Assembly (NCBI GenBank): GCA_003255065.1
Contig: QAOA01007382.1
Coordinates: 74,571 to 138,570 of the forward strand
Source of the DNA: Cercis canadensis
Taxonomy: Eukaryota > Streptophyta > Magnoliopsida > Fabales > Fabaceae
Length of the DNA: 64,000 bases
Direction: 5' to 3'
Shown here: in pieces, positions 32,950 through 44,764 of the stretch
Layout: every line of letters starts with the position of its first letter
Position numbering within the stretch: the first letter of the stretch is position 1
Program-made: the position numbers and the translations under genes
Notes under the pieces: model-generated
Told to the model about the DNA's origin: nothing
The model's input: only the letters and a program-made list of their open reading frames with translations
Database searches by the model: none

Positions 32950-34320
32950 TCAGGGGAGGTAGATAGCATCGTGCAAGTGGACCTCCTCCACTATATCCTC
33001 CTGAGCGCCCTTATAAAATGGCTTGAGGCGATGCCCGTTCACCTTGAAAGCCTTGCTGGTGGACTCACTCGCTATCTCCACTGCACCATAAGGGAAAACC
33101 TTGGTGACAATAAACGGGTCAAGCCATCGAGAACGGAGCTTGCCAGGCATGAGCTTTAAGCGAGAGTTATACAGGAGAACTTTCTGGCCAGCAGAGAACT
33201 CCTTCCTCAGCACCATGTTATCATAGAACCGCTTGGTCTTTTCCTTGAAAAGGCGGGAGCTATCATAGGCATCCAAACGAAGCTCCTCAAGCTCTTGGAG
33301 GTGAAGTTTTCTCTGGGCCCCGGCTTGACTCAGATCAAGGTTGCATTACTTGACCGCCCAATAGGCCTTGTGCTCAAGCTCCACTGGAAGGTGGCAGGCT
33401 TTGCCAAAAACGATCCGGTAGGGAGACATCCCAATAGGTGTCTTGAAAGCAGTCCGGTATGCCCACAGACCATCCTCAAGTCACAAACTCCAGTCCTTCC
33501 GATTAGGTTGGACAGTCTTCTCCAAGATACACTTGATTTCCCTGTTGGAGACTTCAGCTTGCCCATTGGTCTGAGGGTGGTAAGGAGTGGAAACCTTATG
33601 CATGACGCCATATTTCTTCATTAAAGCCGCCATGGTCCGGTTGCAGAAATGCGAACCCTGATCACTGATGATGGCCCTAGGAATGCCAAATCTGCAGAAA
33701 ATGTTTGATCTAACAAAAGCCACAACAACTTTAGAATCATCAGTACGGGTGGCTGTCGCCTCCACCCACTTAGACACATAGTCCACAACAAGTAAAATGT
33801 AAACAAAACCAAAAGAAACAGGAAAAGGCCCCATAAAGTCAATACCCCAGACATCAAAAATCTCACAGAATAACAAAGGTTGCTGGGGCATCTCATGCCT
33901 ATAGGAAATGTTCCCGGTTCTCTGACATTGTTCACAAGATTTACAAAATATATGTGCATCCCTAAATAAAGTGACCCAATACAATCCAGAGTCTAAGACC
34001 TTCCTAGCTGTACGTTGAGGACCAAAATGTCCACCACATGCAAAAGTATGGCAAAAGCTAAGAACAGACTGAAACTCATTATCAGGCACACATCTCCTAA
34101 TAATTTGATCACTGCAAAATTTCCAGAGATAGTTATCATCCCACACATAATATTTCGCCTCACTCTTTAACTTGTCTATTTGGGCACGTGTGAGGTGTGA
34201 AGGTAAAGCATGGGCAGCTAAATAATTAACAAGGTCTGCATACCATGGAAACTCACCATGCAGCCCTAACAGCTGCTCGTCAGGAAAGGAATCCTGAATG
34301 GGCAGTGGATCAGGATCTCG
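32950..34320 (-). pseudogene. Athila-type integrase
   Basis: Zinc-binding region [11 protein letters not shown] and CKSCEQCQ, then the catalytic residues in [20 protein letters not shown] and [14 protein letters not shown] at 33478-33480 interrupts [21 protein letters not shown], and TAA at 33346-33348 interrupts AYWAVK-x-CNLDL. Both are one C-to-T change from the codon relatives have (CGA for Arg, CAA for Gln). The C-terminal part (GKLRSRWLDPFIVTKVFPYGAVEI) ends at 32950. Confidence 0.9.
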
Positions 34321-35779
34321 CTCTATGCGGCTGAGGTGGTCAGCAACCAGGTTCTCTGCTCCACTCTTGTCGCGGATCTCCACATCAAATTCTTGAAGCA
34401 GCAGCATCCACCTAATCAGTCGTGGCTTGGCATCTGGTTTCTTCAAGAGATACCTCAAAGCTGCATGATCTGAGAACACCACAACCTTCGAATCTATCAA
34501 ATAAGACCTGAACTTATCTAATGCAAAAACAATAGATAAAAGTTCTTTTTCAGTGGTGGTGTAATTCGCTTGAGCAGCATCCAGAGTTCTCGAAGCATAG
34601 TAAACTACATGAGGAACTTTGGCCACTCGCTGCGCCAAGACCGCTCCCAAGGCATAGTTCGAAGCGTCGCACATCAGCTGTCCAATCAGGTGGCTGAATG
34701 ACAGGGGTACTAGTGAGAGCTAGCTTCAGGCGGTTGAAAGCTTCCTTGCACTTCTGGTCAAACAGAAACTCCACATCTTTCTGCAGAAGGCTAGACAGCG
34801 GAATGGCTATCTTGCTGAAGTCTCTGATAAAGCGCCGGTAGAAACCTGCATGTCCCAGAAATGATCGCACTTCCCGCACGCATGTGGGGTAAGATAAAGC
34901 AGTTATGACATCTATTTTAGCAGGATCTACCTCAACCCCTTTTCTAGATACTACATGGCCTAAAACTATACCTTGCTCTACCATGAAATGGCACTTTTCA
35001 AAATTTAAGACAAGGTTAGTCTCAATGCAGCGATGTAGTACTCTAGCTAAACTACTCAGACAGTCATCAAAAGAAGAACCATAAACAGTAAAATCATCCA
35101 TAAACACCTCCATGCACTCCTCTAAAAAATCAGAGAATATACTTACCATGCACCTCTGGAAGGTACAAGGGGCATTGCAAAGGCTGAAAAGCATCCGCCG
35201 GTAAGCAAATGTGTCGAAGGGACAGGTAAAAGTGGTTTTCTCTTGATCCTCCGGTGCTATATGAATTTGGAAGTACCCAGTGTAGCCATCCAGAAAGCAG
35301 TAATGTGATTTCCCAGCTAACCGCTCCAGCATTTGATCGATGAACGGCAGGGGGTAATGATCCTTCCTGGTGGCTTGATTCAGCCTCCTGTAATCGATGC
35401 AGACCCGCCAGCTTTTCTGCACTCGGGTAGGCAGCAACTCGTTGTTCTGGTTGGCCACCTCTGTCACCCCGGATTTCTTTGGGACGACCTGCACTGGGCT
35501 CACCCAAGTGCTGTCAGAGATAGGATAAATGATGCCAGCTTGCAGAAGCTTGGTCACCTCCTTCTTTACTACATCCAGGATGAGAGGGTTTAATCGCCTC
35601 TGGGGCTGCCGCACTGGTTTAGTGCCATCTTCAAGTAATATGCGATGCATGCATGTAGATGGACTAATGCCAGGAATATCTGCTAACGTCCAGCCAATGG
35701 CTTGCTTATGCTCTCGCAGAATGCACAGCAATCTTTCCTCTTGCTCAGGAAGTAAATTGTTGGCCACAATTACTAGAAG
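34321..35779 (-). pseudogene. Athila-type reverse transcriptase and RNase H
   Basis: Reverse transcriptase motifs: RVCIDYRRLNQATRKDHYPLP, FLDGYTGYFQI, FSLCNAPCTFQRCM and the catalytic FMDD. RNase H motifs: [42 protein letters not shown] at 35777-35779 separates the protease part from this part in the same frame. A small deletion near 34675 shifts the frame at the reverse transcriptase to RNase H junction (relatives have about four more residues before LMCDAS). Otherwise the domains are open. Confidence 0.9.
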
Positions 35780-37171
35780 CTACTCTGCAGAGGCCAAATA
35801 CGCATACTTCAGATGCTTAGGCAGAGGCTTCAGCTCTAGCTTGGGAGGCTGCACTGCAGAGGGCAGAAATCTGGGTGGCTGAATGTCAATCTCTGCAGAC
35901 TGAATCTCCTCCTGAACAGCAGTTGCTGCCAGCTCTGGGGAACCAGAGTTATCATCACGTAAAAATGTGGAGATCTCAGCACAAATAGCACATCCAGAAT
36001 CACCGTCACAATCAGTACAAGATTGGCACTGAATAGAATCATCAAAACCAGCCAAATCAGGTAAGTCAGCACACATATGACAGTAAACATCCTCAACCAA
36101 ATCATCAATCACATCAATGTGAAACACAGCATGCTCATCCATGGGATGCTTCATAGCATCAAAAATGTTAAACTGCACAACAGATTCGCCAAACTCCATG
36201 GATAGAGTTCCTGCATACACATCAATCTTAGTCCGCGCAGTCTTGAGGAATGGTCTGCCCAGAATGAGTGGAGCCTTGCTGGATTGTGACTGTCCTTCCA
36301 TCTCCAGAATGTAGAAATCTGTTGGAAAGATCAGCTCATCAACTCTGACCAACACGTCTTCAATCAACCCAGCTGGATAAGCACTGCTCCTGTTGGCTAA
36401 CTGTATCACAACTCCTATGGCACTCAAGGGTCCAAGCCCGAGGGAACTGAAAACAGATATAGGCATGACATTGATCGAAGCGCCTAGATCTAGCATGGCA
36501 TGCTCGAACTTGAAATTGCCTATAACACAGGGGATTGTGAAAGTCCCTGGATCCTTGCACTTCTGAGGCATAGGTTGAATAAGGGCTGAGACATTCTGAC
36601 TCATGCTAATCCGCTCATTGCCCTTCAGCCTCCTCCTCTGGGTGCACAATTCCTTGAGAAATTTGGCATATCTAGGAATTTGCTTGATAGCATCCAGCAA
36701 GGGAATGTTAACTTCCACCTTCCTGAATGTCTCCAGAAGCTCTCTATCTTTCTCTGCCTCATCTTGCTTCTTGGACAGAGTAGCTCTCTGTGGAAAGGGA
36801 AGAGCTACTGCAGGAAGCTTGCTTGCAGGTGCAAGGTTGATTGGCTCAGGAACTGCTTGCTCTGCTGGTTCGGACTCACTGGCAGGTTGAGGCTCGGCTG
36901 GCTCTTGCAAGGATTTGCCAGACCTCAATGTGATAGCACTCACATTACTCCCATTTGGGTTGGGAATTGTCTGTGAAGGGAGTTTGCCAGAACCCTTGGA
37001 CTGCAACTGGCTAACTGATGATGCCAATTGTCCAATCTGTGTTTCCAGATTCTGCATGGTGGACTCTGCCCTCTGCTGGAACTGGATGTTGCTTGTGGCC
37101 ATCTGCTTGACTAAATCTTCCAATGAAGGCTCAGGTTTGGATGTTGACGGGTTTGCTGGCTGCATAGGCTG
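35780..37171 (-). pseudogene. Athila-type protease region of gag-pol
   Basis: 461 open codons in the gag frame. A Gln/Ser-rich linker is followed by a conserved block (VNIPLLDAIKQIPRYAKFLKEL) and an aspartic protease with DLGASINVMP and LILGRPFL. A Cys-rich stretch near the end (CHMCADLPD, CQSCTDCDGDSGCAIC) looks like an added metal-binding or structural insert. It ends at KYAYLASAE before TAG. Confidence 0.85.
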
Positions 37172-38464
37172 CTGCTAGAATGGTGGCCTATTTTGTTGAA
37201 ACTGGCCCTGCCTAGCTGGCTGAAATTGACTCTGTTGTTGCCAAGGTTGCCTAAACTGCTGCTGTTGCTGTGGCTGTTGTTGGGAGGACTGCTGTTGTGG
37301 TGCTGCAGCATTGCCATATCTGAAATTTGGATGATCCCTCCAACCAGGGTTGTAAGTGTTGGAGTACGGATCATATCTAGGCTGCTGCTGCGATTGGTAT
37401 GGGGATCGACCAGGAAAAACACCTGCTGCAGCTACAGAGGGATCCTGAAATCCAGAATCACCATCTTGCAGTGTAGGGCATGCGTCTGTAGGATGTGATG
37501 GACAAGCACAAATGCCACACACGCTTGCAGGTTGAGGGGTGGATACTTGTCGCCCCACTGCCAATTGCCTGACCAAGGAGGTCAGTTCATCAAGTCTGTG
37601 CTCCATTCTTTGTTGGTCAGCAAATGATACACCAACTTCATTGACTCCCCTGGTGGAATGAATCATCCGAACACCAAACTGCTGGGAATTCTCTGCCATA
37701 TTGGAAATTAAATCTCTGGCAGCAGCAGGTGTTTTATCCACTAATGCTCCTCCACTAGCAGAATCAATGTTACTTCTATCCGAAGGTGACAAGCCTTCAT
37801 AGAAATATTGTATCAACAGCTGATCACTTATTTGGTGATGGAGGCAGCTTGAACACAGCTTGGTAAACCTCTCCCAATACTCATGCAATGTCTCCCCTGG
37901 CAGTTGCCTTATGCCACATATGTCTTTGCGAATGGCAGCAGTTCTGGATGCAGGGAAGAACTTGGCCAGAAACAGCTTCTTCATGTCACTCCAATTTCTG
38001 ACCGAACCTTGTGACAAGTAAAAGAGCCAGTCTTTAGCTGCATCAGCAAGAGAGAAAGGGAATGCTCTTAACTTGATCTGCTCTTCAGAAATTCCTTGTG
38101 GCCTCATTGTGGAACAAACCACATGGAATTCCTTCAAATGCTTATGAGGATCTTCACCTGCAAGACCATGAAACTTTGGCAGCAAGTGTATCAATCCAGA
38201 CTTTAATTCGAAAGCAGTATCAATTTCAGGATATTGGATCCCTAAAGGTTGGTAAGCAACATCAGGGGTGGCCAATTCCTTAAGAGTTCTATCTCTAGGC
38301 TGCATGTTATTGTTATTATTATTTCCAACTCTATTAGCATTATCAGCTCTATTACCTTCATCAACAACAGGATCAATAATAGGAATAACAATAGGAGTTC
38401 TAGCTTCAGCCATGGTAGGATCTAAATTATTAACAGCCCTATGTGCTCTATTAAGTGTATGCAA
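37172..38464 (-). pseudogene. Athila-type gag, closed by an amber codon in frame with protease
   Basis: The frame is open from before the first ATG (38413, MAEARTPIVI); upstream codons read GDPEIERTL after a TAA. Core motifs: AFELKSGLIHLLPKFHGLAG, EEQIKLRAFPFSLADAAKDW, KLFLAKFFPASRTAAIRKDI. A zinc-knuckle-like CGICACPSHPTDAC and a Gln-rich tail follow. TAG at 37172-37174 lies in a run of CAG codons, so it was probably CAG; the protease continues in the same frame. Confidence 0.85.
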
Positions 38465-39191
38465 GGTTCTCTCTATTTCAGGGTCTCCTTAAGCAATACA
38501 AAGGGAGAAGACCTAGTCATACACCATGCAAACAAGTGGCTAAACGCCTAAACACACCACAATGCACAATAACACAGAAAAACACACAAAACTGGCAGAA
38601 TTAAGCTAAAACCGAAACACACAAAAAACACAAAACAAAGGTAAAAAGACACCAAAATAGGACTAGAAAAGGTATCTAAACATTTTTTAAAATTTTTCTA
38701 CCACCACAGGACGAAAGGTGGATGCAAATGGAACTCAAAAATCAAATAAAAAATATTTAAAAAATGGAAAAGTGGTCAAAACGATGGAATTTGGCTTAAA
38801 AAAAGTGGACCTCACAGTCATTGGCTGTGACTTTTGTGAGTTAGGCCTTTTTCCTTCAACTGAGAAAGTTTCAGGTCAATCGGAGCTAAAAATTTCGTTT
38901 TGAACAGTAGACCCAGAAATCACTAAATCAAGCCAAACCGAAGGAAAAACAAAGGGGAAATGGTTCAAATGGCCAGAATTCACTCAATGACAATATAAAA
39001 CATCTAAGCATACTTTAAATCAAGAAAAACAATGGCCACTGGCCTCAAACAGAATGGATACTTAGCCAAAAAGTTATGGAAAAAGTGGGCAAAACACTAA
39101 AAAGAACAAAAACTCAAACACAAGGGGGTGAATTAGGGGAAAGTTAAAAGTCAGTTTTACTACTAATACTACTGATTCAAAGATAGAACAA
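38465..39191 (-). other. 5' leader of the Athila-type element
   Basis: A-rich untranslated leader between primer binding site and gag. No gene. Confidence 0.7.
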
Positions 39192-39209
39192 TCCCCGGCA
39201 ACGGCGCCA
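39192..39209 (-). other. Primer binding site, tRNA-Asp
   Basis: The plus strand reads TCCCCGGCAACGGCGCCA, identical to the 3' end of plant tRNA-Asp as I know it. It is five bases from the LTR. Confidence 0.9.
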
Positions 39210-39214
39210 AAATT

Positions 39215-40643
39215 TGATGAGCTGCCGAGGCTCCTCAAATTAATTAATGTTTAAGGTCGGTTACCTAGCTTTTTGCAGCAAGGGGTAGCCCTAAGTCGAA
39301 CCTAAGGATTGTTCTATTTAGTGAATCATATGGAGAGGCATATAAACAGGGGGGTTGTGTTTGTTTATGTGATTAACGAAAATTAATTATCAGTGGTAGA
39401 GTTTTAGAGAAAGCAACCAATCCAAGTCTTAACTAATTCTGATTTTGATCCATCCTTGATTTCCAAGGATCCATTTAATTGTTAACCATGTTCTTGGCCT
39501 TTAAAACATCTCAAGAAGCCTCTCAATGTTCTATGGATGTCTACTGGTTAAGCAACCAGAATTCGGTTCAACAAGGGACTAAATGAATTAAGCAAACATT
39601 CAAGTCCAGTTTAACCTAAGTCCTGAATCCAGCCAAGGTAATTAATCCGTCCAAGCTTAGAACCATTAATTAACCATACAATCCTCTTTTATCACATGCA
39701 AACAGAATATGAACACATGAACAATCCAATCCGAATTAAGCAATTCAAACAGAATATTTCAGAGGATTGAAAGAACTTTGATTAACAACTAAAATGAAGA
39801 ATAACAACTCATAATCTCAAAACCAATAATCAGAATAGCAAAACCTGGATTGATATGATGGATTAGCCCTCCATGAACAAGAGGAGCTGAGTTCTTACAA
39901 AATATCTAAGAGAAAACTTAGAGACTAAGGAAAGACTAGAAAGCTGTCTAAAATATCTAAAGACTTGATTCTCAATTTCGGCTGCCCCCCTCTTGCTGAT
40001 ATAGACCTCCAATTTTACATGCACACCCAAATTGCCCTTAGGGCACACTTGTTCCCATGGGCCTTAGCTTCAATTGGGCTTTGGTTTGGGCCCATTTGGA
40101 CTTGTCATGAGGAAGTTAGGCCCATTTAAGTGGCAGAAGGTGTCTGGAACCGTCAGCTAACTTGCACAGCAAATAAGACCATCTTCCACATAAAATATGG
40201 TGAACCGGTCTTCATATCAATTGAAGCTCTGTCTGTTAGCTTTCCAATGGTACCAGTTTCAGGTCCATATGACATCCACAACTCAAGTTATGACCAAAAT
40301 ACTGAATGTAGGTCAGGATTCTGCGACAGCATGTCTTCTCTGGCTTCCAAGCTGCATATGACCTTCTGAACGTCCGAATTAGCTTTTGAGCCCTGAAAGA
40401 AAGTTGTAGAAAATTCTCTCAGCTTTCTAACAAGGTATGACTCGGAATTTTTAGACATCCAGAACTCAAGATATGCATGAAACACAGAGACAGCATATAA
40501 TGCCCAGTATTGCTGGAAATTGCAATTAAGCATAAATGGATCCAAAGTCATGAAATGAGGTCTAAGTCTATGCAATTCAGCCCAAAAGAGGTTTAAAAGA
40601 CTAAGTATGAGGAATAACTATTGTATAAAAAGTGTGTTCATCA
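39215..40643 (-). repeat. 5' LTR of the Athila-type element
   Basis: Partner of 29956-31382, followed by the target duplication AACAT. Confidence 0.95.
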
Positions 40644-41739
40644 AACATTGTTTAACATTCTTATGAATGTTTAAGGCTAACCAAATGTATTTATAACATT
40701 TTTAAGAATCATTATTCCTAGAAAACATGATATCCATTAACGGAAAAAGAATCCGTTTGTCGAACACTCCTATAAGAGTATGAAGAAATGTAAAATAACT
40801 AGTGTATAACGTTATTTTAAAGTTTTTTTTTTTTTTTTTTTTTTCTCGTTTGTATTGTATTTAAATAATCCATTTTTAAAGGGAACAGCAATAAATAACA
40901 GATTTGCTTCTGTCATCAGTGTTTAGCATGCAATTTCATCTACAAATTATTGACCATTAATCTACTCATCATTCAAATGAACGGTGAATTTAGCTTGGAG
41001 AATCGGTGGTTCAATTCTCCACTTGGACCGCCATAAAGGTTTCCTAAGCTTTCATACACCTAGCGATTGAGAACTGTTTCTATATTAACAATTCGTTAAA
41101 TTTTGCAGTAGCTCCATTGAATTTCAAGCATGAGTTCCTCTCATTCATGTAAGTTATATTTATTGATTATATTTATATACATATATATGCTTAAGAATTA
41201 AAATTAGTATGTTGAATAATTTTTATAACAAACGAGATATATATATANATATATATATATAATTAAAGCTTCTTCCAACATGTCATATGGGTTGTAGACC
41301 ATATGACCACAAAGCTCATTCTAAAAATAGATGGTCTTATGTTCAAAGCATCTTTTTTGTTAAAGAAAGGTTCTTAGAGCATTTCTTCACACAAATATTA
41401 TAATTGTGGATGTTTTGTCAATAGAACTCATAAAANCCATATGACCACAAAGTTCATTCTAAAAATAGATGGTCTTATGTTCAAAGCATCTTTTTTGTTA
41501 AAGAAAGGTTCTTAAAGCATTTCTTCACACATAATTGTGGATGTTTTGTCAATAGAACCCATAAAACAAATGTGACTCTCCTTAAGTTTAGTTCCTTAAG
41601 TTTAGTAAATTTGACTCCATCTAAATGACAATATCAGATCAAAGTTCATCGATTAAAAAAAAAAAAAATAGTTAACGCATCAGAGACCAAGTTAAGGAAA
41701 ACCTCTTTGATTTAGCACACCCATAATATATCAGAGACT
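40644..41739. other. Low-complexity and duplicated intergenic sequence
   Basis: T-run at 40826-40845, TA repeats at 41239-41262 holding an N, and a tandem duplication at 41302-41573. The block 41140-41240 matches 45275-45350, showing a dispersed duplication with the region downstream. No gene. Confidence 0.6.
41302..41573. repeat. Tandem duplication of about 135 bases with N at the joint
   Basis: Both units begin CCATATGACCACAAAG and run to CATAAAA; they differ at about four places. A single N at 41436 sits exactly at the joint. Confidence 0.8.
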
Positions 41740-42085
41740 CTTCGATGACATCATATGCGTAATGTGTGCTCTCTGAAGCTGGGTTGAATCAACAAATTAA
41801 TGTTCTAATAGGGGCAGAATTGGTTCTAGGTGTCTGGAGAGTGGAGAATAGAGGGTAAGGGGATGTGCCACGTGGTGAACCAAAGAATCAATATCCGATC
41901 AGCACATTCCAGGCAATTAATACCTTGAGTCAATTTCAACATTAGTTAACGCATGATGGTGATGTCGTATTTTGATGTGGAGAGTGGAAAATAAAGGGTA
42001 AGGGGACGTACCACGTGGTGAACCAGAGAATCAATATCCGATCAGCACATTGCAGGCAATTAATACCTTGAGTCAATTTCAACAT
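41740..42085. repeat. Duplicated block containing aspartic-protease-gene-like fragments
   Basis: A unit of about 145 bases (TGGAGAGTGGA... to ...TTTCAACAT) occurs twice in tandem, the second copy running into the Mutator-like element. Near its end it reads AATCAATATCCGATCAGCAC, then CAGGCAATTAATACC. This aligns with the end of exon 2 and the start of intron 2 of the protease gene at 52935-52990. A third partial copy of the block front lies at 45480-45640. Confidence 0.6.
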
Positions 42086-43806
42086 GGGGAGTGCTATATC
42101 CCTGAAATAACTTTTCTGTTTTTTTTTTTTTTTTTTTTTTTTTTTTTNTTTTTTTTTTTTTTTTCAGTTTTTGCAGGATTTATAAATAAAATATTGTTTT
42201 ATTTACCTGCTGTTTATACGTTTTGTTAATTATAAAGTGGAACACAACAACTTAAGATTTACAAAGTTAGCCAACGTTTAACAAAAGCAATGCCCAGCTG
42301 CCCATTTAATCAAGACGACGTGGCTTCACATGGAGCAATGCCCATCAAAACGTTAGCCAACTTGGTAAAACGTGAGCCAACTTGCTGTTAGAATAATTGC
42401 TTCTGTGGAAAGTATTTATGCAAGAATAATTATTATAATTAAAAAATAAATTTATCTAATTGCTACTTTAAATTTTATTTTTTAACAAAAGTTATAAATT
42501 CTCATAGGTTGTGATCAATAGCCAAAAAAACTCTTCTACTGCCACATTATTATAAAAAGAAAAAAATTCTATCCCAACATCATCAAAATAAAAAATGCTA
42601 AAAGGTAGTTTTAGGTGCTATAAAAACACTCTTCCCTAAATCATTTATCTAATTATCTTAATATGATTTTAACCAGTTTACTGCTGGTGTATAAAGTAAG
42701 GTTTAAATTTGATCTATGTTAAATTTTTATAATATTATCATTAAATAAATATGACTTTTTTTATTAAAATAAGAAATATTTTTTATACATTACAATACCC
42801 AAGTAGATAATTGTATAATTTTTTTATATTTTCAATAAATTAAATTAAGATTAAATCCTGTTAAATATTATTTTTCATTTTATTTTTTGTGAACATCCGT
42901 ATAAAAGTGTTTGTATAGCACAATGCGTGAAATGCTAGTTGAAAGTGCAGAACATAAGTGACGTGCCGTAAAAGGTTGTGTCCGATCAGCAAGATAGGCA
43001 TTTGTCCATTGTCACGTGTCGCAACATGGCTTGCCCTTTTAACTTTTATGGGGTGATTGATGCAATTTTTCTTTATACGTTGGATGTGGGACTCATTGAT
43101 AAATAAGCGCCCTTAGTTTTGTTTGATGGGGTGTTATACTTTTGTAAGTGATATTTTAGTTTTTGTACATAATTATAATTATATATTGTATTTATTTGAT
43201 ATAATTTATATAATTTAAATTTTATTAATTTACTGAATTATTTTAATATAACTACTACGTTTATTCAATAAAAATTGAATTATACTAATTATATCAAACT
43301 AATACAATATAAAATAAAAATTATGTAAAAAAATTAAAAAATATAATTTATATAACATCTATTGTTTGATTGAAGAAAGCTTTTAAACCATTAATTATCA
43401 AAGTTTAACCAATTTTTTTTGGCAAATCATAACTGGTACCCATTCTCTTCCTAATCTTATCCCTCTATTTGAGACAAGGATATTAAATGACTTTTGCTTC
43501 ATCTTTTCCTTATTTTATTTTTAAATACATTTTTTATGTGAGAATGTTGCTTAAATATAACAGGATAAACGTTTTGATGGGCATTGCTCCATGTGAAGCC
43601 ACGCCATCTTCATTAAATGGGCAGCTGGGCATTGTTTTTGTTAAATGTTGGCTAACTTTGTAAATCTTAAATTATTGTGTTCCACTTTATAATTAACAAA
43701 ACGTGTAAACAGCCGGTAAACAAAGTAATATTTTATTAATAAAACCTGCAAAAACTGAAAAAAAAAATACAGAGAAGTCATTTCAAGGGTGTAGCATAGC
43801 ACCCCC
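42086..43806. mobile_element. Non-autonomous Mutator-like element
   Basis: Long terminal inverted repeats, 42086-42354 and 43568-43806, begin GGGG-AGTGCTAT and GGGGG-TGCTATG and end at AAAACGTT. The nine-base target duplication TTTCAACAT is perfect (42077-42085 and 43807-43815). The 1.2 kb interior is AT-rich without a transposase. An N in a T-run at about 42148 disturbs the left repeat. Confidence 0.9.
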
Positions 43807-44139
43807 TTTCAACATTAGTTAACGCGGTGTTGTCATATTTTGATGTTGGCCAAGTTTACAATACCCATAATTAAGACCGGTATTGGTACAAAATCAATTA
43901 TTTTATGTCATGTGTCTATTTAGCACATAATTGTATATTTTTATTTTTATTAATATTATGAGTATTTATATTTTATCTAATTGTGCGTAAGACTAATTTT
44001 ATTTGATGATTAGAATAATTATGGTTTCTCCTCTTTCAACAATATTTTTATTATACCTTGAACTTTTAATCATAAACAAAAGCGCATGTCCAAAATTTAA
44101 TTTGCTACCAGTTTGGTAACCAAACGGCTGTTATATATG
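43807..44139. other. Continuation of the protease-intron-like fragment, then intergenic
   Basis: From 43807 the sequence (TTTCAACATTAGTTAACG, then ATTTTGATGTTGGCC and ACAATACCCAT) continues the intron-2-like segment that the Mutator-like element interrupts, and matches 52978-53042. After about 43880 nothing is recognised. Confidence 0.6.
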
Positions 44140-44434
44140 CATATGAGCCAGGTTATGTACCTAGGCAGCTTAGTTGGAAGTGAGTCTATAAACCCCCCTC
44201 CAGCCCAGCCTTGGCTAGAGCGGGTTTGTGAAGGGTTGACCAACATTTTTTTTTTTTTTAAGTCCCTAACCATAATGGCAATTCCTCATTCTTCTATCCT
44301 TTTATATCACTCTCAAGCCTCAACTCTGTCTCAATATCTCTTCTTTGCTGCCATCGCCTCCTCTTCTCTTTCCATCCGCGTCAAGTCGCATACTTCTCTC
44401 TTACACATATTCATGTCATTCACAATTTTATATA
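44140..44434 (+). repeat. Dispersed repeat, copy B
   Basis: Matches 29215-29680 without the MITE. An ATG at 44275 starts MAIPHSSILLYHSQ, open for about 60 codons, with a TATA-like TCTATAAACC about 85 bases upstream. This may be the start of an old gene or part of a larger repeat. Confidence 0.55.
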
Positions 44435-44764
44435 GAGTAAAACATAAAAACTTTTTTTTTGTTATTGAAAGATACAAACATAATCAGTTTAATCCTTGAA
44501 AAAATTTAGATTTAGTGTCACTTTAGTCCCTAAAAATTAATTTTGCCCATCAAATAGTCTTCTGTCTAGTTTTTCTTAGTGAGAGTTTACAGAACCTTCT
44601 ACATAACATGTTAAATGTCAATGTGACAAGTTTAATATGAAATTAGTAGAGAACTATTTTGATGGATAAAATTATTTTCTAAGGACAAAATTGACATTAA
44701 AAACTTTTTAGGGACTAAACTGATTGTGCATGTATATTTTAAGAATCAAAAATGAATTTTACTC
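44435..44764. mobile_element. Second MITE-like element
   Basis: 330 bases with inverted ends GAGTAAAAC... and (reverse) GAGTAAAAT..., flanked by TTATATA on both sides (44428-44434 and 44765-44771). Its ends resemble the MITE at 29337, but the interiors differ; it has TTTAGTCCCT and AGGGACTAAA inside. The duplicated target is low in complexity. Confidence 0.5.

Larger units (their letters stand above)
29956..40643 (-). mobile_element. Athila-type Ty3 retrotransposon, nearly complete
   Basis: LTRs 29956-31382 and 39215-40643 (about 1.43 kb, few differences) begin TGATGAGC and end GTTCATCA. The target duplication AACAT is perfect (29951-29955 and 40644-40648). A perfect tRNA-Asp-type primer binding site adjoins the right LTR, so the element reads right to left. 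The body has gag, protease, reverse transcriptase, RNase H and integrase in order, then 1.5 kb without a recognisable envelope-like frame. Confidence 0.95.

Noticed and set aside
40985..41050. tRNA-like T-arm (GGTTCAATTCTCC) near 41014
   Set aside because: A short stem-loop resembles a T-arm, but no acceptor, D or anticodon arms could be found; at most it is a SINE remnant.
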